Positions 44,503 through 52,583 of a DNA stretch of 55,083 nucleotides are shown here, piece by piece (positions within the stretch are counted from its first letter, which is position 1; each line of letters opens with the position of its first letter). The DNA is taken from NCBI GenBank assembly GCA_016704655.1, contig JADIZR010000004.1, positions 177,501 through 232,583 of the forward strand. Reading direction: 5' to 3'. Made by a program: the position numbers and the translations under genes. This DNA is from Pseudomonadota bacterium (GTDB lineage: Bacteria; Pseudomonadota; Gammaproteobacteria; Steroidobacterales; Steroidobacteraceae). The notes under the pieces were generated by a model that searched no databases, was not told the DNA's origin, and saw only the letters and a list, made by a program, of their open reading frames with translations.

Positions 44503-44537
44503 AGTATAGATCAGCCCCTCGGACCCCAATATGTTAA
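44503..44537 (-). promoter_or_regulatory. Candidate pilT promoter with shared 12-bp motif
   Basis: On the minus strand TTAACATATTGG (44537-44526) runs into TTGGGG. Then 15 bp lead to TATACT (44508-44503), a good -10. The leading 12-mer is identical to 33371-33382 in front of gshB/pilG. It also overlaps the yggS start codon on the other strand. The spacing is short, so this is tentative. Confidence 0.4.
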
Positions 44538-45232
44538 CCGCTCCGCAGTTCTCACCGGCGGCACTGCAATCAGTGCGTGCGCGCATCGTCCGGGCCGCCG
44601 AAAGCGCGGATCGGGACCCGGATTCGGTACGCCTGCTGGCGGTCAGCAAGCAGCAGCCGGCGGCGCTGGTGCGGGCCGCGGTGGCGGCCGGGCAAGCCGA
44701 ATTCGGCGAGAACTACGTCCAGGAAGGAATCGACAAGATCGCTGCGCTCGCCGGCACGCCGGGCCTCACCTGGCACTTCATCGGGCAACTGCAGGGCAAC
44801 AAGACACGCGAAGTCGCCGTATGCTTCGACTGGGTGCACACCCTGGATCGCGAGCGGGTTGCCTCGCGCCTGAGCGCCCAGCGACCGCACCATGGGGCGC
44901 CGCTGCAGGTGCTGCTGCAGATCAGGCTGGCGGACGAACCCGGCAAAGGCGGGGTTGCTCCGGCCGAGGCACCCGCACTCGCGGCGGCCGTCTCTGCCAT
45001 GCCGCGGCTCCAGTTGCGGGGACTGATGTGCATCCCGCCGCCGGCGACGGACCTGGAGGCCCAGCGGCGGCCGTTCCGGCAGCTGCGTGAACTGCTGCAG
45101 TCGCTCAACGAGGCCGGCCACGCGCTCGACACCTTGTCGATGGGCATGAGTGACGACCTCGAAGCCGCCGTGCTCGAAGGTGCGACCATCGTGCGCGTAG
45201 GCACAGCCATTTTCGGACGCCGCCCGGGCTGA
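44531..45232 (+). CDS. yggS: YggS/PLPBP family PLP-homeostasis protein
   Basis: A 233-residue, alanine-racemase-like single-domain protein that binds pyridoxal phosphate and buffers its pool. PLP-lysine in LLAVSKQQPA, FGENYVQEGIDKI, WHFIGQLQGNK, LRGLMCIPPP and SMGMSDDLEAAV are all diagnostic. The start is ATG 44531; it overlaps the pilT upstream motif. It is followed by proC, a very widespread pairing. Also relevant here because pdxH, which makes PLP, appears frameshifted. Intact. Confidence 0.94.
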   Translation: MLTAPQFSPAALQSVRARIVRAAESADRDPDSVRLLAVSKQQPAALVRAAVAAGQAEFGENYVQEGIDKIAALAGTPGLTWHFIGQLQGNKTREVAVCFDWVHTLDRERVASRLSAQRPHHGAPLQVLLQIRLADEPGKGGVAPAEAPALAAAVSAMPRLQLRGLMCIPPPATDLEAQRRPFRQLRELLQSLNEAGHALDTLSMGMSDDLEAAVLEGATIVRVGTAIFGRRPG

Positions 45233-45257
45233 TCGCGGCGGCAGGAGCAATCACGGC

Positions 45258-46082
45258 ATGACCAGGCAGATCGCTTTCGTGGGTGGCGGCAACATGGCGA
45301 CGGGCCTGATCGGTGGCCTCATCGCACGCGGCACGCCGCCCTCCTCAATCGTCGTGGCCGATCCGGAGGCCTCGCAGCGCTCGCGCCTCGAGCACGATTA
45401 CGGCGTCACGACGGTGGCCGATGCACCAGCGGCCGTCGTCGGTGCCCGCACGGTCGTGCTCGCCGTGAAGCCACAGCAGATGGCGCAGGTCGCCCGCTCG
45501 ATCGCGGGCCTGGTGGCCGCTGCAGGAGCTCTCGTCATTTCAGTGGCCGCCGGCATCCGCTTGCAGGACCTCGTGCGCTGGCTGGGCCCGGGCGTGCCGC
45601 TGATTCGCACGATGCCGAATCGACCCGCGCTGATCGGCGCGGGCATCACGGCGCTGTATGCCCTGCCTGGAGTCGACGCGGCATCGCGCCAGACAGCCGA
45701 GACGATCCTCGCCGCCTGCGGCCCGACGGTCTGGGTCCCCGACGAATCGCAGCTCGACGTCGTCACCGCCGTGTCAGGCAGTGGACCGGCGTATTTCTTC
45801 CTGTTGATCGAATGCCTCGAAGCAGCCGGCATCGAGCTTGGACTCGATCCAGCGACGGCACGCAGGCTCGCGGTTGAAACAGCACGGGGTTCGGGGCGGA
45901 TGGCCGCCGAGGCCGCCGAGTCGCCGGCCGAACTGCGCGCCCAGGTGACTTCTCAGGGCGGCACGACGGCAGCCGCTCTCGAGGTGCTCGAAGCGGCCGG
46001 CGTGCGTGGTATTTTTGCGGCGGCGGTGGCGGCCGGCGCGCGCCGGTCCGCCGCGCTCGCGCAGGAATTCGGCACGCTCTGA
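45258..46082 (+). CDS. proC: Pyrroline-5-carboxylate reductase
   Basis: Last step of proline synthesis, reducing pyrroline-5-carboxylate with NAD(P)H. The 274-residue protein has the Rossmann motif FVGGGNMATGLIGG at the N-terminus, VVLAVKPQQM, IRTMPNRPALIGAG and VTAVSGSGPAYFF. The C-terminal VTSQGGTTAAALEVLE is the ProC signature. ATG 45258 lies 25 bp after yggS. Probably co-transcribed with yggS, yggT and the DUF167 gene. Confidence 0.96.
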   Translation: MTRQIAFVGGGNMATGLIGGLIARGTPPSSIVVADPEASQRSRLEHDYGVTTVADAPAAVVGARTVVLAVKPQQMAQVARSIAGLVAAAGALVISVAAGIRLQDLVRWLGPGVPLIRTMPNRPALIGAGITALYALPGVDAASRQTAETILAACGPTVWVPDESQLDVVTAVSGSGPAYFFLLIECLEAAGIELGLDPATARRLAVETARGSGRMAAEAAESPAELRAQVTSQGGTTAAALEVLEAAGVRGIFAAAVAAGARRSAALAQEFGTL

Positions 46083-46106
46083 CACCCACCCGAACCGGAA
46101 TCGTAC

Positions 46107-46631
46107 ATGCAGGCCCTGCACTTCATTCTCACCGCGCTGTTCACGCTGCTCGTGGTCGCGTTCCTGTTGCGCGTGCTGCTGCCGCTCGTGCGTGCCGACT
46201 TCCGCAACCCGTTCGGCGAGGCGGTCTTGAAGGTCACGAATCCGCTGGTGCTGCCGCTGCGCAAGTTCATGCCGCCCGGCAAGCGCCTCGATCCGTCATC
46301 GGTGGTGGCGCTGCTGATCGTGCAGTTCGCGGGCACCGCGCTGCTCCGCGGTGTGGCGGGCGGTCATTTAGGGCTGGAATCGATCCTGCTGGGGGGCCTC
46401 CGCGGCCTGCTGCACACCGTGCTGCAGTTCTATTTCTTCGCAGTGCTGCTGTATGCATTGCTCAGCTGGTTCGCGGGCGCGGCCTACAGCCCGGCTGCGC
46501 AGATCCTGAGCAGGCTGGTGGAGCCGCTGCTCGCGCCGATTCGCCGCGTCGTTCCACCGCTGGGCGGACTCGACCTGTCGGCGGTCTTCCTGCTGATCGC
46601 GCTGCAGGCGCTGCAGATCCTGCTGCGGTGA
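46107..46631 (+). CDS. YggT family membrane protein
   Basis: A 174-residue protein with four membrane helices in two repeated halves, each ending in an NPxxxPxR-like element (VTNPLVLPLRKFMPP; LVEPLLAPIRRVVPP). This is the YggT fold, linked in other bacteria to osmotic or division phenotypes but without a known biochemical role. The start is ATG 46107, 24 bp after proC, in the usual gene order. Intact. Confidence 0.92.
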   Translation: MQALHFILTALFTLLVVAFLLRVLLPLVRADFRNPFGEAVLKVTNPLVLPLRKFMPPGKRLDPSSVVALLIVQFAGTALLRGVAGGHLGLESILLGGLRGLLHTVLQFYFFAVLLYALLSWFAGAAYSPAAQILSRLVEPLLAPIRRVVPPLGGLDLSAVFLLIALQALQILLR

Positions 46632-46662
46632 GTACCGCAGCAGCTCGACTGCGCCGGGCTGC

Positions 46663-46971
46663 ATGACCGAGCCACTGCGCCGCGACGGGACGGACTGGGT
46701 GCTCGACGTTCGCGTCCAGCCGCGAGCGTCGCGCACCGAGTTTGCGGGTCGCCTCGGCGACCGTCTCAAGATCCGGCTCAATGCACCGCCCGTGGATGGC
46801 CGCGCAAACACGGCGTTGCTCGCCTTCATTGCCGCAGCATGCGGGCTGCCCAGGTCTCGTGTGTCGCTGGATGCCGGTCAAACCGGGCGCGACAAGCGCG
46901 TGCGACTGCACCGCGTGGACCAGATTCCTGCCGCACTGCAAAGCGTTCTGGTGGTCGCACGGGCCGAGTGA
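46663..46971 (+). CDS. DUF167 (YggU) family protein
   Basis: A 102-residue small alpha/beta protein. LDVRVQPRASRTEFAG, LKIRLNAPPVDGRANTAL and SRVSLDAGQTGRDKRV are the conserved DUF167 blocks. Function is unknown. The start is ATG 46663, 31 bp after the yggT gene. It completes the common yggS-proC-yggT-yggU unit. Confidence 0.92.
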   Translation: MTEPLRRDGTDWVLDVRVQPRASRTEFAGRLGDRLKIRLNAPPVDGRANTALLAFIAAACGLPRSRVSLDAGQTGRDKRVRLHRVDQIPAALQSVLVVARAE

Positions 46972-47108
46972 CGCAACTTTCGCGGACGGAGTTCGGCTGG
47001 CACGCACTGCTACGCTCACGCCGAAACCGGCGCTATAGTCAGTCGCGCTCGACTGCGTCGAGCCAGTGCCCTGCGCCATCTTCGCGCGAAGTTCGGGAGA
47101 AACCTGCA

Positions 47109-47639
47109 ATGTCCACTCCAGACACCGGGAAGCAAAGCTCTTTTTCTTCATCGCGTCGCCGTTGCGCGGCAAGCGTGCTGCTGGCCGCCGCCGGCTTGCT
47201 GCTCGTGGCGGGCTGCGGTGCGGAAGTTGACCGGCAACCGCAAACTGCCCGACCGACCGAAGACACGCAGAAGGATTTCGACGACCTCGAAGTCCACTAC
47301 AACGCAATCCGGACGGACCAGCTGACGCCGGAAGTGGCCCGCGCCTATGGCATCGAACGCAGTGCGAATCGGGTGCTGCTGAACGTAGCGATGCTCACCA
47401 AGACGCCTGGCGGCGCAGCCAGGCCCGTCGATGGCACGGTGTCGGCCTCGGCGCACAACCTGAACGGGCAACTGAAGAGCCTCTCGATGCGGCGCCTACA
47501 GGAAGGACCGGCCGTGTACTTCATCGGCGAGGTCGGCATCAGCGGCGACGAGATTCTCGTCTTCAACATCGACGTCGAGCCGGTGGCGGGCGGCGGACGA
47601 CGCTCGGTGCAGTTCAAGCGCGAATTCTTCAGCGACTGA
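47109..47639 (+). CDS. DUF4426 lipoprotein
   Basis: A 176-residue exported protein. A lipobox LLVAGC places the lipidated Cys at ~36 after a hydrophobic stretch. The mature part (VHYNAIRTDQLTPEVARAYG; RVLLNVAML; YFIGEVGISGDEILVF) matches DUF4426. In Pseudomonas a homologue lies near the same metX/yggS region. Function is unknown. The ATG at 47109 is the first with homology; open frame upstream is not conserved. The ~135-bp gap after the DUF167 gene could carry its own promoter. Confidence 0.85.
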   Translation: MSTPDTGKQSSFSSSRRRCAASVLLAAAGLLLVAGCGAEVDRQPQTARPTEDTQKDFDDLEVHYNAIRTDQLTPEVARAYGIERSANRVLLNVAMLTKTPGGAARPVDGTVSASAHNLNGQLKSLSMRRLQEGPAVYFIGEVGISGDEILVFNIDVEPVAGGGRRSVQFKREFFSD

Positions 47640-47684
47640 TTCACGGCAGCACTAAAAAAATCGGGAAAAAACAGCTTCAACGTA

Positions 47685-47712
47685 TTAACAAGCCTAGTTT
47701 TCATGGTATTTT
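47685..47712 (+). promoter_or_regulatory. Sigma-70 promoter of the HU-like gene
   Basis: TTAACA (47685-47690, 5/6 match to -35) and TATTTT (47707-47712, 4/6 match to -10) are 16 bp apart, 63 bp before the start codon, in a locally AT-rich stretch. A good AGGAG ribosome-binding site follows at 47760-47764. Confidence 0.65.
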
Positions 47713-47774
47713 TCGCGGGCTGACAGACTAACCAAGGGCCAGCGGCCCGCAGCACAACTAGGAGATACATCAAG

Positions 47775-48089
47775 ATGGCAGCCAAGAAGAGCTCTGCTCC
47801 GACCAAGTCCGACATCCTCGCGCACGTCTCGAAGGACACGGGCCTGTCGAAGAAGCAGGTGAGCTCGGTTTTCGAATCGCTCAACACCGTGATCAAGAAG
47901 AGCCTGAAGAGCCACGGCATCTTCACGCTCCCGGGTCTCGCCAAGATGAAGGTCGTCAAGAAGCCCGCCACCAAGGCGCGCGAGGGCGTGAACCCCTTCA
48001 CCGGCGAAAAGATGGTCTTCAAGGCCAAGCCGGCCAGCAAGAAGGTCCGCGTGATGCCGCTCAAGAACCTCAAGGGGTTCGTGAACTGA
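47775..48089 (+). CDS. HU/IHF-family DNA-binding protein
   Basis: A 104-residue nucleoid-associated protein. After a short Lys-rich lead (AAKKSSAPTKSDIL) comes the helical dimerisation part (SKKQVSSVFESLNTVIKKSL). The beta-arm region has FTLPGLAKMKVVKKPATKAR and GVNPFTGEKMVFKAKPASKK. The arm tip lacks the usual RNPxTG spacing, having NPFTGE instead, and the protein is more Lys-rich than classical HU. This variant type is seen in Xanthomonadales-like genomes. It has its own promoter and terminator, so it is monocistronic and probably abundant. Confidence 0.92.
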   Translation: MAAKKSSAPTKSDILAHVSKDTGLSKKQVSSVFESLNTVIKKSLKSHGIFTLPGLAKMKVVKKPATKAREGVNPFTGEKMVFKAKPASKKVRVMPLKNLKGFVN

Positions 48090-48124
48090 GCGCGAGCTGA
48101 CCGCAGCGATTTTTCGCTGATGAC

Positions 48125-48155
48125 GCCGGGGTGTTCACGCACCCCGGCTTTTTTT
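48125..48155 (+). terminator. Rho-independent terminator of the HU-like gene
   Basis: A 9-bp perfect stem GCCGGGGTG/CACCCCGGC (48125-48133, 48140-48148) with a 6-nt loop is followed by seven T residues (48149-48155). It lies 35 bp after the HU stop codon. Confidence 0.92.
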
Positions 48156-48185
48156 ATCGGTTTCGCGGCCGCCGCAGCGATGCTT

Positions 48186-48809
48186 TCAGGCCTTGCGCAG
48201 GAAGTCGAGGATGGCCGAGCGCAGCTCGCCGAGCTTGCCGTGGAAGAAGTGCTCGGCGCCCGCGATCACCGTCAACTCAGGTTCGGGTGCAAAGCTGCGC
48301 GCCCATGACCGCACCGCTGCGATGTCGATGAGCTCGTCCTGGTCGCCCTGCACGATCAGCCAGGGACAGTCCGGACGCGGCACGGGTTCGGTGATGATGC
48401 GGCCGACCGGCGGCGCGATCGTCACCAGCTTCGCCGGCCGTGCGCCGCGTGCCGCCGCCTGCAGGGCGGTCGCCGCACCGAACGAGAACCCGCCGAGCCA
48501 CAGCGCGTCGCAGTCGAAGTGCTGGCGAGTCCAGTCGATCACGGCGAGCGCATCCGCGAGTTCACCCACACCGCGGTCGTGCTGGCCTTCGCTGGCACCC
48601 ACGCCACGAAAATTGAAACGCACAGTCGCTGCCCCCGCCTCCTGCATGGCCCGCGCAGCGGTGTGCACGACCTTGTTCTGCATCGTGCCGCCGAAAAGCG
48701 GATGCGGGTGGCAGACGACGCCAACGACCCGGCGGGTCGCCCCGGCTGGCAGCGGATCTTCGACGCGCGCTTCGATGGCACCGGCCGGACCGACAATCCG
48801 GACGGCCAC
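48186..48809 (-). CDS. Alpha/beta hydrolase (dienelactone-hydrolase-like, uncharacterised)
   Basis: A ~207-residue serine hydrolase of unknown substrate. VVCHPHPLFGGTMQNKVV holds the HPHP oxyanion loop. RFNFRGVGASEG, the nucleophile elbow GGFSFGAA (Ser), VQGDQDEL (Asp) and the C-terminal GAEHFFHG (His) complete the triad. The start is uncertain: GTG 48809 fits the family N-terminus (VAVRIVGPAGAIE), but no ATG is available and open frame runs upstream. Divergent from the PEBP gene. Convergent with the HU gene across its terminator. Confidence 0.88.
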   Translation of the reverse strand: MAVRIVGPAGAIEARVEDPLPAGATRRVVGVVCHPHPLFGGTMQNKVVHTAARAMQEAGAATVRFNFRGVGASEGQHDRGVGELADALAVIDWTRQHFDCDALWLGGFSFGAATALQAAARGARPAKLVTIAPPVGRIITEPVPRPDCPWLIVQGDQDELIDIAAVRSWARSFAPEPELTVIAGAEHFFHGKLGELRSAILDFLRKA

Positions 48810-48969
48810 TGGCGCGGGCGGGCGAAACGGTTCAGCGGTGGCGGTCGAATCGGCGGACAACGGCGGCGTCCGAGTGGAAAAGAACTGGGCTGCAGTGTGC
48901 CAGAACGCTGCCGGTCCGCCGCCGGGCCATGGCAGAATCGGACGCAGCCAAGCCAAGGAGCGACCCGCA

Positions 48970-49596
48970 GTGCACCTGTTGTCTTCGAGCTTCGTCCACG
49001 GCCAGCGGATCCCCGCAGAGTTCGCGTTCTGCGCGCCCGATCCGACACAACACGCCCGCATGAGCGGCAACCGCAACCCGCACTTACGCTGGACCGGCGT
49101 GCCCTCGACGGCAAGATCGCTGGTCCTGCTGTGCGTCGACGTCGACGTGCCAACCCGCGCGGACGACGTCAACCAGGAGGGCCGCAGCGTGCCGGCCGAC
49201 CTGCCGCGAACCAGCTTCTGGCACTGGGTGCTGGTGGACATTCCACCGTCAGTCAGCGAAATTCCGGCGGGTTCTGCCAGCGAGGGCATAACTGCGCGCG
49301 GCAAGCGCGAACCACGCGGTCCAAAGGGATCACGCCAGGGACTGAACGACTACACGCTCTGGTTTGCCGGTGACAAGGACATGGCAGGCGAGTATTTCGG
49401 CTACGACGGTCCCTGCCCGCCCTGGAACGACACGCTGCTGCATCACTATCAATTCACGCTGTACGCGATCGACCTCGCGCGCTGCCCGGTCGACGGTGCA
49501 TTCACGGGTCAGCAGGTGAAGGACGCCATCGCCCGTCACGTGCTGGCCGAGGCCACGCTCACCGGCACGTATTCGCTGAACCCTGCGGTGAAGTGA
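48970..49596 (+). CDS. YbhB/YbcL-family (PEBP-like) protein
   Basis: A 208-residue phosphatidylethanolamine-binding-protein-fold member. SSSFVHGQRIPAEFAF, NRNPHLRWTGVPSTARSLVL (ligand pocket Asp/His region), FWHWVLVDIP and YFGYDGPCPPWNDTLLHHY are conserved. In bacteria the ligand and role are unknown. GTG 48970 is preferred, with AAGGAG about ten bases upstream; the reading frame extends much further upstream antisense to the hydrolase without similarity. Convergent with the FKBP gene, 13 bp apart. Confidence 0.9.
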   Translation: MHLLSSSFVHGQRIPAEFAFCAPDPTQHARMSGNRNPHLRWTGVPSTARSLVLLCVDVDVPTRADDVNQEGRSVPADLPRTSFWHWVLVDIPPSVSEIPAGSASEGITARGKREPRGPKGSRQGLNDYTLWFAGDKDMAGEYFGYDGPCPPWNDTLLHHYQFTLYAIDLARCPVDGAFTGQQVKDAIARHVLAEATLTGTYSLNPAVK

Positions 49597-49609
49597 CGCG
49601 GTCGCCGCG

Positions 49610-50080
49610 TCAGCGCGCCGGCTGAACCGCAAGCAGTTCGACGTCGAACACGAGCGTAGCGCCTGGCGGAATCACGCCACCGGCGCCGCGATCGCCATAG
49701 GCCAGCGCTGACGGGATCACCAGCCGCCGCTGGCCACCGGCCTGCATGCCGGTCACGCCCTGGTCCCAGCCGGCAATGACCTGCTTCTGGCCCAGCATGA
49801 AACTGAACGGCTGCCCGCCCTTGCGCGAGCTGTCGAACTCGGTGCCCTTCTTTTCCGGGTGCGCGTGGTCGTACATCCAGCCCGTGTAATGCGCAGTGAC
49901 CCGCGAACCAGGTGTCGCCGCGGCGCCCTGGCCGACGACCAGCTCCGTGACTTCGAGCGCAGCCACCTGGTTGGCAGGCGCGACCGCCGGCAGCTGCGAA
50001 CGCGCGCAGCCCGCGAGCGTGCCACAAGCCAGGACGACGGCAGCGACCGGCAGGGACAGTGCGGTATAGATCCGGCGCAT
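49610..50080 (-). CDS. FKBP-type peptidyl-prolyl isomerase, lipoprotein
   Basis: A 156-residue envelope foldase. An N-terminal signal with lipobox LAGC (Cys ~25) is followed by one FKBP domain (~45-153): VTAHYTGWMYD, FDSSRKGGQPFSFMLG, VIAGWDQGV and RRLVIPSALAYGDRG cover the active site. It is predicted to be membrane-tethered in the periplasm. ATG 50080 lies 3 bp after the msrB stop, so the two are probably co-translated. A methionine-sulfoxide repair enzyme and a foldase make sense together as protein quality control, though MsrB here looks cytoplasmic. Confidence 0.9.
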   Translation of the reverse strand: MRRIYTALSLPVAAVVLACGTLAGCARSQLPAVAPANQVAALEVTELVVGQGAAATPGSRVTAHYTGWMYDHAHPEKKGTEFDSSRKGGQPFSFMLGQKQVIAGWDQGVTGMQAGGQRRLVIPSALAYGDRGAGGVIPPGATLVFDVELLAVQPAR

Positions 50081-50083
50081 GGG

Positions 50084-50488
50084 TCAGTCCTTCTTCCTGA
50101 ATTCGAGGGCCGCCGAGTTGACGCAATAGCGCAGCCCCGTGGGTTGCGGGCCGTCCTCGAACACGTGGCCGAGGTGTGCGCCGCAGTTCGCACAGGTGAC
50201 CTCGGTCCGCACCATGCCGTGGCTGGCGTCGTGGTGCGTAACGACCCGATCACCCGCGAGCGGGAGCCAGAACGACGGCCAGCCGGAGCCGGAATCGTAC
50301 TTCGTCTCTGAATCAAACAGCCCGGCATCGCACACGGCGCACGTGTACACGCCCTGGTCCTTGTGGTGCAGGTAGCGGCCGGTGAAGGCCCGTTCGGTGC
50401 CCTTGTGCTGTGTAATGTGGAACTGCTCGTCGCTCAGTCGCGCGCGCAGTTCATCCTCACCCGGCGGGTGCTTGTCGTTCTCAGTCAT
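50084..50488 (-). CDS. msrB: Peptide-methionine (R)-S-oxide reductase
   Basis: Reduces the R-epimer of methionine sulfoxide in proteins. The 134-residue protein has the two zinc CxxC motifs (CAVC, CANC), GSGWPSF, the substrate HHD segment and the catalytic Cys in RYCVNSAAL. No signal peptide, so cytoplasmic. The ATG at 50488 gives the family N-terminus (LRARLSDEQFHITQHKGTE). It lies 16 bp after the small membrane protein and 3 bp before the FKBP gene. Intact. Confidence 0.95.
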   Translation of the reverse strand: MTENDKHPPGEDELRARLSDEQFHITQHKGTERAFTGRYLHHKDQGVYTCAVCDAGLFDSETKYDSGSGWPSFWLPLAGDRVVTHHDASHGMVRTEVTCANCGAHLGHVFEDGPQPTGLRYCVNSAALEFRKKD

Positions 50489-50504
50489 TGCTGGGGTCCC
50501 CGCG

Positions 50505-50669
50505 TCAGGGTGCGGCGAGCAGGTCCGGCGGTCCGAGCAGCAGCAGCGCGCCGAGGCCCGCGACGAACGCCACGACGAGCAGCGCGGTGATGATCACTGA
50601 CGGCGCCTGCACGCGAAAGACGTCCGTAAGGTCGTCCAGGTCGTCGAGCCACTTGAGCAGTCGTTCCAT
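50505..50669 (-). CDS. Small single-helix membrane protein (54 aa)
   Basis: A 54-residue frame from ATG 50669 to TGA 50505. It starts MERLLKWLDDLDDL, an acidic amphipathic helix, then has one membrane helix (~25-46; VIITALLVVAFVAGLGALLL). The LLxxLDDLDDL start recalls small conserved proteins I have seen in gammaproteobacteria, but no function is known. Spacing (16 bp before msrB) and codon use fit a real gene. It is easily missed because of its length. Confidence 0.6.
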   Translation of the reverse strand: MERLLKWLDDLDDLTDVFRVQAPSVIITALLVVAFVAGLGALLLLGPPDLLAAP

Positions 50670-50770
50670 GAAATTCGGGCCGGGGGCAGACTTTAATCGA
50701 AATGACGGAGCTACTGCGATGCCAGAAGTCCTGCATCATCAAGGCCAGTGCCGCACGGGCGTGCTCTGGC

Positions 50771-51058
50771 TTACTTGGGCTTGTCGAAGGCCCCGCGCGC
50801 CTTGTCGGCCCAGCTCTTGTAGCTGGCGATGCTGTAAAGGGACTTACTGATCACGGCCTGCCGTGAAGGCGGTGCTGGTTGCCGGACCCTGCCCAGCCAG
50901 TCGTTGTAAGCGTCCCAACCGTCCGTGGCGGCACCAAACTTGGTTGTGCCACGACGCGGGCCGGCCTCGTTCGCCTGCAACGGGCGCTCCGGGGGGCGAG
51001 GCTTTTCGCGCGGCGGCGCGCGCGTGCCGACGGGAAGTTCCGGCTTGCGCTCAGACAT
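50771..51058 (-). CDS. Small conserved-looking hypothetical protein
   Basis: A 95-residue, hydrophilic, Pro/Arg/Lys-rich protein. The first ~40 residues look disordered (PPREKPRPPERP). The C-terminal half, DGWDAYNDWLGRVRQP then SLYSIASYKSWADKAR, has an aromatic, amphipathic pattern expected of a folded helical motif. No family is recognised. ATG 51058 is the first start; the ribosome-binding site is weak. It lies ~110 bp after ppnN on the same strand, so it may have its own promoter. Confidence 0.55.
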   Translation of the reverse strand: MSERKPELPVGTRAPPREKPRPPERPLQANEAGPRRGTTKFGAATDGWDAYNDWLGRVRQPAPPSRQAVISKSLYSIASYKSWADKARGAFDKPK

Positions 51059-51170
51059 TGCGGTATTTCATTGGTGCCACGATGGCCGCACGGTACCGAA
51101 GCGCCTTGTCAGCGTCCGGTACTGGGTCACAGTCTGTGACGTCCCCGGCTGGCGGGGAGTGAGGCGACGA

Positions 51171-52583
51171 TCAGGCGACGATGCGATAGCAGGGCTGGTA
51201 TTCGCCCGAGAGCTTCATGCGGCGCTGCCGCACGAACGACGCGAGCAGCGCGTCAAGTGGCCGCAGCAGCTCGGCGTCGCCATGCAGCTCGAACGGGCCA
51301 TGCTCGTCGATCAACCGCAGCCCGGATTCCTTTACGTTGCCGGCGACGATGCCCGAGAACGCCCGCCGCAATTCCGCTGCCAGCTGGTGCGGAGGCGAAT
51401 CGCGATGCAGCTTGAGCCCTGCCATGGCCGCGTGCGTGGGTTCGAACGGCTGCTGCAGGTCGTGCGCGATGCGCAACAGCCAGTTGAAATTGTAGGCGTC
51501 CTTCGCGCGGCGGCGGTATTCGCGCACGGCGGCCATGCCACGCAGCATCTCGCGCGCCACCTCGGCCTGATCGCCCACGATGACGCGATAGCACTGGCGC
51601 ACGCGCTCACCGAGCGTGCCGACCAGGAACGCGTCAATCTGGTGCCAGTATTCCTCGCTGCCGCGGGGCCCGGTGAACACGACGGGAAACGGCTGTGGCT
51701 CGTTCTGCGGGTCGAGCAGGATGCCGACCAGGTACAGGATTTCCTCGGCGGTGCCGGCACCGCCCGGAAACACGACGATGCCGTGGCCGATGCGGACGAA
51801 CGCTTCGAGGCGCTTCTCGATGTCCGGCAGGATGGCGAGCTGGTTGACGATTGCGTTCGGTGGCTCGGCCGCGACGATGCCCGGCTCGGTCAGGCCGATG
51901 TAGCGACCCGACGGGATGCGCTGCTTGGCATGGCCGATCGTCGCGCCCTTCATCGGGCCCTTCATCGCGCCCGGTCCGCAACCAGTGCAGACGTTGAGCC
52001 CGCGCAGGCCGAGTTCGTAGCCGACGAGCTTCGTGTAGTCGTACTCGTCGCGGCCGATCGAGTGTCCGCCCCAGCAGACGACGATGTCGGGCCGCACGCG
52101 CGGCTGCAGCAGGCCCGCATTGCGCAGCACGCGGTACACGGCGTTGGTAATCCCCGCAGACTCGCGCAACTCGACGCTGCCGTGTTCGTAGACTTCGCCG
52201 TGGATGTAGAGGATGTCGCGCAGCACCGCGAACAGGTGCTCCTGGATGCCGCGGATCATGCGCCCATCCACGAACGCGGCGGCCGGCGCATTGTGCAGTT
52301 CGAGCTTGATGCCCCAGGCCTGCCGCACGATGTCGATGTCGAAATCGGCATAGCGGTCGAAGATCGCACGGGCGTCGTCCGTCTCGCCCCCGCTGTTCAG
52401 GACCGCGAGCGAGCAGCGGCGATATAGCGGATAGAGGCCGCCACGCGAGCTGTCCAGCAGCCGGTCGACCTCCATCTGCGACAGGTTCTCGAGGCTGCCG
52501 GTCGGCGTGACGCGTGCGTCGACGAAATTGTCGTCCTCGGCTGGGCCGGCTGGAATGGCGACCTCGGCCCGCTTCATCATCAT
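51171..52583 (-). CDS. ppnN: Nucleotide 5'-monophosphate nucleosidase PpnN (LOG family)
   Basis: Cleaves nucleoside monophosphates to base and ribose 5-phosphate; E. coli PpnN is stimulated by (p)ppGpp. The 470-residue protein has the LOG motifs GCGPGAMKGPMKGA and VVFPGGAGTAEEIL. It also has the PpnN-specific N-terminal domain (LSQMEVDRLLDSSRGGLYPL, residues ~35-55) and C-terminal extension. E. coli PpnN has 454 residues. ATG 52583 overlaps the L,D-transpeptidase stop (ATGA). An in-frame read-through from the transpeptidase gene exists only because of the frameshift there, so the apparent fusion should not be annotated. Confidence 0.92.
   Translation of the reverse strand: MMMKRAEVAIPAGPAEDDNFVDARVTPTGSLENLSQMEVDRLLDSSRGGLYPLYRRCSLAVLNSGGETDDARAIFDRYADFDIDIVRQAWGIKLELHNAPAAAFVDGRMIRGIQEHLFAVLRDILYIHGEVYEHGSVELRESAGITNAVYRVLRNAGLLQPRVRPDIVVCWGGHSIGRDEYDYTKLVGYELGLRGLNVCTGCGPGAMKGPMKGATIGHAKQRIPSGRYIGLTEPGIVAAEPPNAIVNQLAILPDIEKRLEAFVRIGHGIVVFPGGAGTAEEILYLVGILLDPQNEPQPFPVVFTGPRGSEEYWHQIDAFLVGTLGERVRQCYRVIVGDQAEVAREMLRGMAAVREYRRRAKDAYNFNWLLRIAHDLQQPFEPTHAAMAGLKLHRDSPPHQLAAELRRAFSGIVAGNVKESGLRLIDEHGPFELHGDAELLRPLDALLASFVRQRRMKLSGEYQPCYRIVA

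Noticed and set aside
48186..49304. 372-residue version of the alpha/beta hydrolase
   Set aside because: The upstream half is antisense to the PEBP gene and has no similarity; the family begins at about 48809.
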